From Candidatus Bathyarchaeota archaeon (GTDB lineage: Archaea; Thermoproteota; Bathyarchaeia; Hecatellales; Hecatellaceae): DNA of 15,258 nucleotides. Shown in pieces: positions 6,889 to 13,865 of the stretch (its first letter is position 1; every line of letters begins with the position of its first letter). Position numbers and translations under genes: made by a program. The stretch is from assembly GCA_030669485.1 (NCBI GenBank), contig DAOVDL010000001.1, forward strand, positions 1-15,258. Direction: 5' to 3'. The notes beneath the pieces are model-generated. The model saw only the letters and a program-made list of their open reading frames with translations. It searched no databases and was not told the origin of the DNA.

Positions 6889-7010
6889 CCTCTAAGAACC
6901 TTGACCTTAAGAGCAGGGTTGCGAAGGTGGAGCTGGAGAACACACGCCTGCAGAGCCGGATAAGGAAGACTGAAGAGAAGTTGGAAGAACTGGAGAAGCT
7001 GGTTAGCTAA
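6885..7010 (+). CDS. 41-residue coiled-coil mini-ORF upstream of the Doc-like gene
   Basis: The ORF starts at GTG 6885, overlapping the stop of the preceding mini-ORF, and ends at TAA 7008-7010, 15 nt before the Doc-like gene. The sequence has a regular heptad pattern rich in L, E, K and R (for example VELENTRLQSRIRKTEEKL), so it should form a coiled coil. No start with its own clear ribosome site is visible, which fits either coupling to the upstream ORF or a frameshift that split a single gene. Its place immediately ahead of a Doc/Fic gene is the usual position of an antitoxin. Confidence 0.5.
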   Translation: MTSKNLDLKSRVAKVELENTRLQSRIRKTEEKLEELEKLVS

Positions 7011-7025
7011 AGGGGAAATTGAAAA

Positions 7026-7397
7026 ATGGTTTGGTACCCTGATAAAAGCTTCATCCTAATGGTTCACGAACGCATGTTAACTGAGTTCGGAGGCCATAAA
7101 GGCATCCGCCAAAAAAGGTTTTTCGACTCCATCTTAAACGTGATCCTTGACAAAATGAAAGAGGAAGAGGACACATACATGGAGGCTGCCATTCTGCTGA
7201 GAGAACTGGCTACAACCCCTCTTTTTGAAGACGCCAACAAGAGAACAGCCTTCACCGTAACCCACACCTTCCTCTCCATGAACGGGGTTGAGGTGAAACG
7301 GAGATATGAAGAGGATGAAACATTAAGGTTTTTAAAGGCCCTACGCCAATACACTTTTGAGGAGATAGCGGGGTGGCTTAAAAGTGGGCGAACCTGA
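7026..7397 (+). CDS. Doc/Fic-family protein lacking the motif histidine
   Basis: At 123 residues it has the length of Doc (death-on-curing) toxins. The Fic core motif lies at residues 65-75, PLFEDANKRTA, and is followed by FLSMNGVEV as in phage P1 Doc. In active Fic proteins the motif begins with histidine (HxFxDxNKRT), the residue needed for nucleotide or phosphate transfer; here that position is proline 65. The anion-binding D-A-N-K-R part is intact, so it may still bind nucleotide or a partner but may not catalyse the usual reaction. P1 Doc phosphorylates EF-Tu; I do not assume this target here. The ATG at 7026 has GGGG (7012-7015) about ten bases upstream. It follows two mini-ORFs that may be its antitoxin, and a small ORF overlaps its end. 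Confidence 0.85.
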   Translation: MVWYPDKSFILMVHERMLTEFGGHKGIRQKRFFDSILNVILDKMKEEEDTYMEAAILLRELATTPLFEDANKRTAFTVTHTFLSMNGVEVKRRYEEDETLRFLKALRQYTFEEIAGWLKSGRT

Positions 7398-7491
7398 GAA
7401 GAACCCAACTCAAATTGTTGAAGGCTTCCTCCAAGAGAACCGTGGGTTACTCCACCGGCTGAACCACGGCTCAAAAAAGAAGCCGAAATAA
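7384..7491 (+). CDS. 35-residue ORF overlapping the end of the Doc-like gene
   Basis: GTG at 7384 lies inside the last codons of the Doc-like gene, and the ORF ends at TAA 7489-7491. The product begins VGEPEKNPTQIVEGF and ends in a basic tail (KKKPK). The overlap of stop and start regions suggests coupled translation, and the frame fills the gap up to the terminator neatly. I see no family. It is short enough that it could be chance. Confidence 0.35.
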   Translation: MGEPEKNPTQIVEGFLQENRGLLHRLNHGSKKKPK

Positions 7492-7586
7492 CTAGCTAGC
7501 TGGCTGACTGGCAGCTTATGTGTGAGGCTATTTATTCACCTCAAGCCTTCCACTAAAGGCGAAAAATATTTTAGGTGAACAGTTCT

Positions 7587-7600
7587 CCCTTTTTTATATT
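7587..7600 (+). terminator. T-rich terminator of the Doc-like operon
   Basis: CCCTTTTTTATATT contains a run of six T on the plus strand, about 95 nt after the last mini-ORF and just before the convergent surface-protein gene. This is a typical archaeal termination signal. On the opposite strand TAAAATATTTTTC (about 7561-7573) could serve in the same way for the surface-protein gene ending at 7619. Confidence 0.5.
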
Positions 7601-7618
7601 AAACTTAGCTATGTGAGG

Positions 7619-10123
7619 TTACTCTGTAGGTTTACGAAACGATAGTTTGAAGGATAGCTTTTTTCTCTTGAAGAGTATTGCTCCTACAGCAGCACCTGCA
7701 GCAACGATGCCAATAATAATTAATTGTTGGAAACCCAGTTCAATGGGTCCTAATTTTAGTAGGAAGACTGATGTCTGATTCAGATCTGCGGGGGATGTTT
7801 GGTTAAGACTGCCCTCAGGGGTCTCTGCAGGGGCGGTTTGGTTAAGACCGCCCTCAGCCTCTTGAGGTGGGGGTAATGGGGAAACGACTATACCTATTGT
7901 TCCATTGACGACCTCGTATCCAGGTTTGTTAACTGTCACTGTGATGGTAGCATTACCCGGTTGGGATGAGAGATATTTTGTAGTTGCGTTGCCATAGCTG
8001 TCTGTCGTCGAAGCGTTGGAGGCAAAGGAGCCGAGATCTGTTTCAAGGGACACTTGGGCAGATGGGAGAGCTGCTCCTTTACTGGTCACTGTGATGTTCA
8101 AGCTAGATTCCTCACCCACCGTTATATTCCTAGGTCCCGCCGTTACGTTGAGGGATGCTGGCAGAATTAACGTTGAGACCTTAAGGGTGGTTAACTGGAA
8201 GCCGCCTGAGAGTGCGTTAATCGTTGTTTCGCCAGCGATAACCCCGGAGTGAAATTCTGTAACAGTGAAGGCGCTTCCTTTGGGAATGGTAACCGTGGAA
8301 TCCGCAGTGCCAACCTCAGTGTTGGTGGACATCAATTGCAGGGTGATATCTGACCAAGCGATGGTTAGCGAGCCACTGGAGTCTAAAAGCTTGATAAATA
8401 TAGAGTCATAGCTCTCACCGTTAGCAACAACCTTGCTGGGTACTGCAAATAAGGCAAACGCGGAGGGAGCGGTTGTCGATGTGGTTATCTGAACTGATTT
8501 TGCAGCATAACCTTCCGCTATAGCCTCTATAGTTGTGCTTCCAGGCGTATTGGTTGAGTGAAATTGGACAATAACATGGTCACTGCCCCCACGAATGATC
8601 GCTCGGGGTTCAATGCTCCCCACCTCTGGGTTTGAGGAATCTAATGACAGGATGACCTCCTTTTGAGTCTTAACCGGTTTATTGGAAGAATCCTGCAGTT
8701 GAACTATAAGCGATTCATGCACCCCGTTGTCTGCATAGATCTTCGACGGAACAGTGAATAGGGCTATTCTGTCCGCTAATGAACCGGAAGTTGTGATAGT
8801 GGTTGAGACTGTGCTGTAGCCTTGGGCAATGGTATACATTGTGGTGGTGCCTGGCGTGCGGGTTGTCTGGAAGGTTACAAGGGCGTAGCTATCCATTCCC
8901 TCTATACGGGCTGTACTTGCTGACCCAACATCAACGTTAGACAGTGAAAAGGATACTGTGGTAAGAGCATCCGACCAAGTGGGATTGCCGCTACTGTCAA
9001 GCAGCTGCACTGCGACCGGTGTGTAAATACCGCCATCAGAGGGCGTTGTGCTGGGAGCTACGGTGAAACCTAGACTGCTGATGGGATTCGGGTTTTCAGT
9101 GTACGCTGTTATTGTAATGCTGGCGGAGACGGGGGTATAACCTTCCGATAGAGCAGTGACGGTGACCGAGCCAGCGGCTAGTAGAACGACGCGGGTTGTT
9201 GCCTGAGTCTTACCAGTCTGGATGGTTACAGACTTCTCGGCGTAAGCAATACTGGGGTTGGTGGATGTGAGTGTGACAGAGATGTCTGAGGGGGCTTTAG
9301 CTGGCTTGCCGCTGCCGTCTTGCAGCTGGACGATGAGCCATCCAAACCGATCGAGAATATGAAGCTTCGGCGGAAGTGCATATAATGCCAGTGTGCTGGC
9401 TGCTGGACCCCCTGTTGTTAGGGTGGTTGCGGCAGAGGTGTAGCTCTTCGCAGAGGCTCTGATCTCGGTAGTGCCTACGTTATAGTTTGCATGAAAGTTG
9501 GTTGCGGTCTGAGTTTCCCCTTCAGGGATAACAGCCTGACTGTCAACAGACCCTATGCTGCTTTCCGTTAAGGTGAAAGAAACTTTGATATTTGAGGGCG
9601 CCCTAACCGGAAGCCCCCTTGAGTCTTCCAGCTGAACTATTATTCGACTTGTCATACCGGGCTCTGCTGGGATGGAGGAGGGAGCTGCGTAGATGCCCAG
9701 CTTGGTCGGTGTCCCAGTGGGTATCACTGTGGTCACCGCTATAGAACCTGTGGCCGCCTCTTGAGACAGCGCGGTGATGGTTGTCACCCCCGGAGTTCTT
9801 GTAGTCTGGAAGTCAGTTACGATGTAGATCTGGCCTTTGGGGATTGTGATTTGGGGAACAACCATACCCACAGTTTCATCTGTGGAGGCCAGGGTTATCT
9901 GTATGTCAGATGGCGCAACAACGGGATTCCCGGAATCTTCTAACTGAATTATGAGGTGGGGGTATATGCCACCGTCAGCGGGCAATCTGTCGGGTGCTAC
10001 ATATAATGCGAGTGATAGGCTGGTCTCTGTTTGCCCGCTTACAGGCGTTGCAACATTGAGCGTGAGAACCAATATCAAGGAGAGGAGAAGGGAAGTTCTA
10101 ACCACATTTGAGAGCTTAGCCAT
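7619..10123 (-). CDS. Large membrane-anchored surface protein with six Ig-like repeats
   Basis: This is a secreted, cell-anchored adhesin or S-layer-associated type protein. GTG 10126 and ATG 10123 are adjacent; ATG is preferred, giving 834 residues (numbers below count from the GTG). Residues 1-31 form a signal peptide, cleaved perhaps after PVSG. Six diverged repeats of about 103 residues begin near 37, 141, 244, 350, 452 and 555. Each has a signature like LALYxxPSK, then IIVQLxDSSGxP, SDIxxTLxSTN, GTTTIxALAxGY. A different invasin/Big1-like domain covers about 656-747. A short Pro/Glu stalk with LNQT motifs follows (757-785), then a membrane helix at about 801-819 and a basic tail (KRKK). 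All ten N-x-S/T sequons lie between 660 and 785. There are no cysteines to speak of and no enzymatic motifs. Its convergent neighbour is the Doc-like operon; it appears monocistronic. Confidence 0.88.
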   Translation of the reverse strand: MAKLSNVVRTSLLLSLILVLTLNVATPVSGQTETSLSLALYVAPDRLPADGGIYPHLIIQLEDSGNPVVAPSDIQITLASTDETVGMVVPQITIPKGQIYIVTDFQTTRTPGVTTITALSQEAATGSIAVTTVIPTGTPTKLGIYAAPSSIPAEPGMTSRIIVQLEDSRGLPVRAPSNIKVSFTLTESSIGSVDSQAVIPEGETQTATNFHANYNVGTTEIRASAKSYTSAATTLTTGGPAASTLALYALPPKLHILDRFGWLIVQLQDGSGKPAKAPSDISVTLTSTNPSIAYAEKSVTIQTGKTQATTRVVLLAAGSVTVTALSEGYTPVSASITITAYTENPNPISSLGFTVAPSTTPSDGGIYTPVAVQLLDSSGNPTWSDALTTVSFSLSNVDVGSASTARIEGMDSYALVTFQTTRTPGTTTMYTIAQGYSTVSTTITTSGSLADRIALFTVPSKIYADNGVHESLIVQLQDSSNKPVKTQKEVILSLDSSNPEVGSIEPRAIIRGGSDHVIVQFHSTNTPGSTTIEAIAEGYAAKSVQITTSTTAPSAFALFAVPSKVVANGESYDSIFIKLLDSSGSLTIAWSDITLQLMSTNTEVGTADSTVTIPKGSAFTVTEFHSGVIAGETTINALSGGFQLTTLKVSTLILPASLNVTAGPRNITVGEESSLNITVTSKGAALPSAQVSLETDLGSFASNASTTDSYGNATTKYLSSQPGNATITVTVNKPGYEVVNGTIGIVVSPLPPPQEAEGGLNQTAPAETPEGSLNQTSPADLNQTSVFLLKLGPIELGFQQLIIIGIVAAGAAVGAILFKRKKLSFKLSFRKPTE

Positions 10124-10167
10124 CACTTGTTCAACCGGTCACTTAACATTAGCTATCATCCCGTTTA

Positions 10168-10190
10168 TTGTGTTAAAAGTTTTCGTTACT
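10168..10190 (-). promoter_or_regulatory. TATA/BRE promoter of the Ig-repeat surface protein
   Basis: On the minus strand CGAAAACTTTTAA (about 10173-10185) reads as a purine-rich BRE followed by a TATA-like box. It would start transcription near 10148, about 25 nt ahead of the ATG at 10123. No strong Shine-Dalgarno precedes the start. Confidence 0.5.
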
Positions 10191-10400
10191 TGACCTGTTA
10201 AGGCCTGGGTACGTTAAGGTCACTACGTCCATTTTTGCTGACCTGCTTTCCCTTGATGAGGATTGACCATTTGTTCCAGTCTAGTTATGTGAATGTTAGC
10301 TCTCTCTGCCAGCGTCCTTCAACCTTACATCTGCCCCAAACGCCTCATGGAAGGCTCTCCTGTAGGCGGGTGGCCCCTACACCTCAACCTTCAGAGTTAA
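10191..10400. other. Spacer between divergent surface-protein and DUF362 genes
   Basis: The spacer is about 300 nt in all (10127-10433) and holds two promoters facing outward. Between them I see no convincing ORF or RNA. GTTAAGG occurs twice, at 10197-10203 and 10213-10219, 16 nt apart, upstream of the surface-protein promoter; these could be regulator half-sites. The remainder (10230-10390) shows no structure I can support. Confidence 0.4.
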
Positions 10401-10433
10401 AGATTTAAAAACAAGCCACTGAATCATAAGTCA
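10401..10433 (+). promoter_or_regulatory. TATA promoter of the DUF362 gene, probably leaderless
   Basis: GATTTAAAAAC (10402-10412) is a good archaeal TATA box. Its centre lies about 27 bp ahead of the ATG at 10434, so transcription should start at or within a few bases of the start codon. No Shine-Dalgarno is present, which agrees with leaderless translation. Confidence 0.65.
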
Positions 10434-11465
10434 ATGTCCACTGTGAGCATCGTCAAAGTTGAGAGGGAGGAGGGGGCGCTTAAGGGGAAGGTATTTGAGG
10501 CTGTGAAGCGTTCTATGGAGCTCTCAGACTGGCGACGCCACATCCATAGAGGGAAAGACCTTTTCATCAAATTCAGCATGGCTTGGTGTGACTTCCTACT
10601 TCCCGGCATGTGCACAACCCCTTGGGCCTTAGAGGCCGTGGTTGAGGTGGTTCAGGACCATGTGGCCGACATCTACCTTATCGAGGGCATCGCGGCTGCG
10701 AAGCAGAGTTTCAGGAAGGGATGTAGAATAAACCGGTATGATCGGGTTGCGGAGAGGTATGGGAAGGTGAGGCTTCGGAACGTCGGCTTGGAGCCGATGG
10801 TTGAGGTGAAGGTGCCTGAAGCTGAGCTCTCATCCATCAGGCTGCCTAAGAGTGTGCTGGAGGTCGGAAACTACATCTCGGTATCCCCGATGAAGACCCA
10901 CAGCGTCACCGGCTTCACAGGTGCATTGAAGAACCAGTTCGGAGTCTCCCACCATAAACGCATACTCTACCACATATGCTTGGATGAGGTGATCGCAACC
11001 ATAAACAGGGAGATAAAACCCAGCTTCGCGGTCATCGACGGCACCGTAAGCTTGGAGGGACAGGGCCCCGCGAACGGCGAATCAATTGAGAGGGATCTCA
11101 TCCTCTCCTCCCCAGACCTTGTGGCTGTTGACGCCGTAGCCTGCCGTACAATGGGCATCAACCCTGAGGAGATAGGACATATAACCACATCGCAGAGGCG
11201 GGGCGTAGGCAGCATGAAGGCTGAGGTGGTGGGGGAGAGAGCGGAGGATCATGTTCACAGGTTTAAGCCCGCCACCCCTCAAGGCTACGCCGAGCTTATG
11301 TTCTGGGTTAGACGCCAACCAGTGCTGGGCAACTTCGTCTTCAACTACCTCTGGGACTTGGGAACCTACGCGGTGAAGGTCTACAGGGACCTATGGTACA
11401 TCTACCGGGGAAGACCTGACGTTAGAAGGTTTCTTGAGAGAAGCAGCTACAGGGAGTGGCCGTGA
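10434..11465 (+). CDS. DUF362 domain protein
   Basis: The protein shows the signatures of the DUF362 family: the N-terminal strand STVSIVKVE, then ISVSPMKTHSVTGFTGALKN with the NQFG that follows (148-170), VIDGTVSLEGQGPANG (200-215) and LVAVDAVACRTMGINPEEIGHI (229-250). DUF362 proteins are widespread in archaea and anaerobic bacteria and often carry ferredoxin domains; none is present here. Their reaction is not established, so I give no function. At 343 residues it is of ordinary size, with a C-terminal extension (about 285-343) rich in aromatic and basic residues (YLWDLGTYAVKVYRDLWYIY) that could lie on a membrane surface. The start is fixed by the TATA box 27 bp upstream. It converges on the methyltransferase gene with a 14-nt gap and appears to be a single-gene unit. 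Confidence 0.88.
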   Translation: MSTVSIVKVEREEGALKGKVFEAVKRSMELSDWRRHIHRGKDLFIKFSMAWCDFLLPGMCTTPWALEAVVEVVQDHVADIYLIEGIAAAKQSFRKGCRINRYDRVAERYGKVRLRNVGLEPMVEVKVPEAELSSIRLPKSVLEVGNYISVSPMKTHSVTGFTGALKNQFGVSHHKRILYHICLDEVIATINREIKPSFAVIDGTVSLEGQGPANGESIERDLILSSPDLVAVDAVACRTMGINPEEIGHITTSQRRGVGSMKAEVVGERAEDHVHRFKPATPQGYAELMFWVRRQPVLGNFVFNYLWDLGTYAVKVYRDLWYIYRGRPDVRRFLERSSYREWP

Positions 11466-11479
11466 ACCTCCCCGAACGG

Positions 11480-12196
11480 TTAGTCCCTAGTTTTCATAGC
11501 CTTCACGAAGAGGTGGGTTGTGAGGTTGTGCAGCATAGGGAAGAGGGTTTGAAGCAGCCGCAGTGAGAAGATGGATGCCTTCAACATTCTTCCCCCAGTT
11601 CGATAGATCTGCTTGGCACCGTAGTTGCTTAAGGGTATGCCGTAGAATCGTTCAACCCTGAAGCCAACTTCGTTTAGGAGGGCTTGAATTATCGGCCTGT
11701 CGTAGAAGCGGATGTGCTCCCATCTCCAAGGTGGAAGATCCAACGTATCCTCAGTTGGGAAGATCCTGCCCGTGAAGAGGTAGTATAAGCGGTAACCGTA
11801 GAAACCTGTATTTGGAACAGTTAACGTCAGCACCCCTCCCCCCTCAAGCACCCTACGCGTCTCACGCAGCATCCTCTCAGGCTCAAGCAGATGTTCCAAG
11901 ATGTCACCTGTGAACACGGATTTGAAAGCCTGCTCACGTAAGGGAAGATGGTAGGCATCAGCGACCATAACGTGGCTTACACCCCTCCCCTTCGCAGCGT
12001 ATACATCATCCCGGTTGAGGTCAACGCCCACAACCTCATAGCCCAGCTTCTCCAACAGTTCAGCCACAACACCCGGCCCACAGCCCACATCAAGAAGCAT
12101 TGAAGGCTGCTCAGGCTTCCCCAACACATCTAACAGTAAATCGTTGCGAACCTGGTCCCGAAGTGAAATGTCAACCTCACCGCTGCGCGAAGCCAC
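11480..12196 (-). CDS. Class I SAM-dependent methyltransferase
   Basis: This is a Rossmann-fold methyltransferase of the Methyltransf_11/UbiE-like group. Motif I is LLDVGCGPG (34-42), the acidic residue ending strand 2 is D59 in VVGVDLN, motif II is VADAYHLPL (78-86), motif III is GDILEHL (97-103), and the post-motif strand is LTLTVPNTG (124-132). The C-terminal part (about 133-238) resembles that of methyltransferases acting on lipids, quinones or sugars, with PPWRWEHIRFYDRP, but no substrate can be assigned. The start is GTG at 12196, with GTGAT six bases upstream as a possible ribosome site. No partner gene lies on the same strand nearby; the convergent DUF362 gene ends 14 nt away. Confidence 0.9.
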   Translation of the reverse strand: MASRSGEVDISLRDQVRNDLLLDVLGKPEQPSMLLDVGCGPGVVAELLEKLGYEVVGVDLNRDDVYAAKGRGVSHVMVADAYHLPLREQAFKSVFTGDILEHLLEPERMLRETRRVLEGGGVLTLTVPNTGFYGYRLYYLFTGRIFPTEDTLDLPPWRWEHIRFYDRPIIQALLNEVGFRVERFYGIPLSNYGAKQIYRTGGRMLKASIFSLRLLQTLFPMLHNLTTHLFVKAMKTRD

Positions 12197-12214
12197 TTAT
12201 CACAGCCCCTACAG

Positions 12215-12285
12215 TTTCATTCCATTCGAAGTAAATAACCTTAATAACATTTTGACCAGTACTTTAAATGTGGTGCAGAACCCGG
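12215..12285. promoter_or_regulatory. Divergent promoter region of methyltransferase and flavoenzyme
   Basis: The 124-nt spacer (12197-12320) is AT-rich in its middle. On the plus strand AGTACTTTAAATG (about 12258-12270) is a likely TATA box, with a start near 12291 and a leader of about 30 nt. On the minus strand TTATTTACTTCG (about 12227-12238) could serve the methyltransferase, with a start near 12208. Confidence 0.45.
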
Positions 12286-12320
12286 ATTTCTATTAACCGT
12301 ATATTGATGGGAGGGAAGCG

Positions 12321-13664
12321 ATGTTGGGGTTAGGCGGCAAAATGAAGGTTGTAATTGTAGGTTCAGGTCCAGTTGGATTTAATGTTGCTAACAACCTGTT
12401 GGACAGGGAGGATGTAGATATCACGGTTTTTGAGAAGACCTCTTACGGGGGTTATGTAACATGTGCTATGCCGTATGTGTTGGAGGGGAAGATAAAGAGT
12501 GCGGAAGACATCTGGCTGTTTAAACCGGAGTTCTACAAGCAGCATAATGTTAACCTCAGACTTAACACCACTGTTACGAAACTCAATCTGGACGATAACA
12601 CGGTCAACGTTGGAGGGGAGGTTGTACCATACGATAGGCTTGTTTTAGCGGTAGGCAGGACACCTGTTAAACCACCCATCCTAGGCGTTGACTTGAAAGG
12701 TGTATACACGTTAAGTTGGTTTAACGATATGATGCAAATTCAAGATGCTATGAAGACTGCGAAGAACGCTGTAGTCGTTGGAGCCGGTTTGATAGGATTA
12801 GAAACCGCTGTAGCCTTTAATGAAAGAGGAATCAAAACCACAGTTGTCGAGCTGCTTCCATCTGTATTACCGCAAATGCTTGACCCAGATATGGCTCGTG
12901 TTGTACAGAGCAGGCTTGAGGAGATAGGCATCAAAATAGTTACCTCAACAGGTGTCACATCTGTAGAAGGAAGGGAGAAGGTTGAATCAGTGAAGGCGGG
13001 GGGGCGGGAGATCCCCGCGGAACTGGTGTTAAATTCAGTGGGTATGCAACCGAACGTTGAACTTGCAAGAGAAGCGGGAATAGAGATAGGAGCAGCGGGG
13101 GGCATAGTGACTGATGCCTCACTTCATGTGAAGAAGGGGGCATCATATTTGCCGAATGTTTATGCTGGAGGGGACTGCGTTGAGGCTGTTAACGGAGTTA
13201 CCAGCCGCCCCACACTCAGTATGCTTGCATCAACCGCAATTCCGCAGGCACTTATTATCGCTAAAAACATCCTTGGAGGCAACCATGTATTTGAACCTAC
13301 AACCAATCCAGCGATCAGTGTGATCAGCGGTCTTCACGTAGGCGCAGTTGGATTGACAAACCATGCCGCAAAAATGGCTGGAATCAAATTAACCTCATCA
13401 ACTCATGAGGGGCTTACACATGTCGGTTTCTTTGCTGGAGCCGAGAAGATGCACTTCAAGTTTCTAGCTCACGGCAGAAGGCTGCTAGGAGCGCAGATAA
13501 TATCGAGGGAAGATGTGAAGGAAAGGATAAACTTGATGGTGATGGTTATCAAGCAGAGAATAGCAATTGACGAACTGGTGAATTTAGAGAGATGCTTCAC
13601 CCCGCCACTCTGCACCCCCATTGACCCGATGATTACGGCATTAAATAAGTTGAATCAGAAATGA
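12321..13664 (+). CDS. FAD/NAD(P)-dependent disulfide oxidoreductase, CoA-disulfide reductase/NADH oxidase type
   Basis: This is a two-dinucleotide-fold flavoprotein of the single-cysteine group that reduces CoA disulfide, polysulfide or oxygen with NAD(P)H. The FAD motif is VIVGSGPVG (11-19), the redox cysteine is C48 in VTCAMPYVLEG, the NAD(P) motif is VVVGAGLIGLE (151-161) and the second FAD motif is NVYAGGDC (279-286). The C-terminal dimerisation domain spans about 325-447. CoA-disulfide reductases carry the same C-x-x-P-Y pattern after the cysteine. The end of the protein has C425 and C431 in CFTPPLCTPIDPM, where CoA-disulfide reductases usually have an aromatic-rich YAPPF-type motif. 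The start ATG 12321 is fixed by GGGAGGG (12309-12315) six bases upstream; ATG 12342 is less likely. Roles in redox defence or sulfur metabolism are both possible. Confidence 0.92.
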   Translation: MLGLGGKMKVVIVGSGPVGFNVANNLLDREDVDITVFEKTSYGGYVTCAMPYVLEGKIKSAEDIWLFKPEFYKQHNVNLRLNTTVTKLNLDDNTVNVGGEVVPYDRLVLAVGRTPVKPPILGVDLKGVYTLSWFNDMMQIQDAMKTAKNAVVVGAGLIGLETAVAFNERGIKTTVVELLPSVLPQMLDPDMARVVQSRLEEIGIKIVTSTGVTSVEGREKVESVKAGGREIPAELVLNSVGMQPNVELAREAGIEIGAAGGIVTDASLHVKKGASYLPNVYAGGDCVEAVNGVTSRPTLSMLASTAIPQALIIAKNILGGNHVFEPTTNPAISVISGLHVGAVGLTNHAAKMAGIKLTSSTHEGLTHVGFFAGAEKMHFKFLAHGRRLLGAQIISREDVKERINLMVMVIKQRIAIDELVNLERCFTPPLCTPIDPMITALNKLNQK

Positions 13665-13829
13665 AATCGAAGCCTGCCCGGGCGAACACCTGCACCGACC
13701 ACACAACCCTATTAACTTTTGAAGGCATCATCACCCTTACCTCCACATAAAATTTCAGCGCCTATGGAAGCAGCCCTGAACATTGAGAGCACCCCAAAAA
13801 ATCAGTTCTCATCCCGTCTAACTATCGTA
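13665..13829. other. Spacer after the flavoenzyme, no gene seen
   Basis: I see no supported gene in this 165-nt stretch. It holds a perfect 8-bp palindrome GCCCGGGC (13676-13683) just after the flavoenzyme stop, and a weak T-rich stretch ATTAACTTTT (13711-13720) that may end that transcript. Confidence 0.4.
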
Positions 13830-13865
13830 AATTTATAAACACTGAACAAGAAGGTATACTGAGAA
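13830..13865 (+). promoter_or_regulatory. TATA promoter of the DNRLRE surface protein
   Basis: ATTTATAAAC (13831-13840) is the best TATA box in the window. Its predicted start, about 25 bp on, falls near 13860, leaving roughly six bases before the ATG at 13866. The gene is therefore probably translated leaderless, like the DUF362 gene. Confidence 0.65.

Noticed and set aside
7064..7474. 136-codon minus-strand ORF over the Doc-like gene
   Set aside because: Antisense shadow; the plus strand encodes an unmistakable Fic motif.
7491..7515. CTAGCTAGCTGGCTGACTGGCAGC tract as a possible attachment site or repeat
   Set aside because: No second copy found in the window and no integrase or tRNA nearby.
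13676..13683. Perfect palindrome GCCCGGGC
   Set aside because: Eight bases with no loop and no second copy; may be chance, so noted only in the spacer entry.
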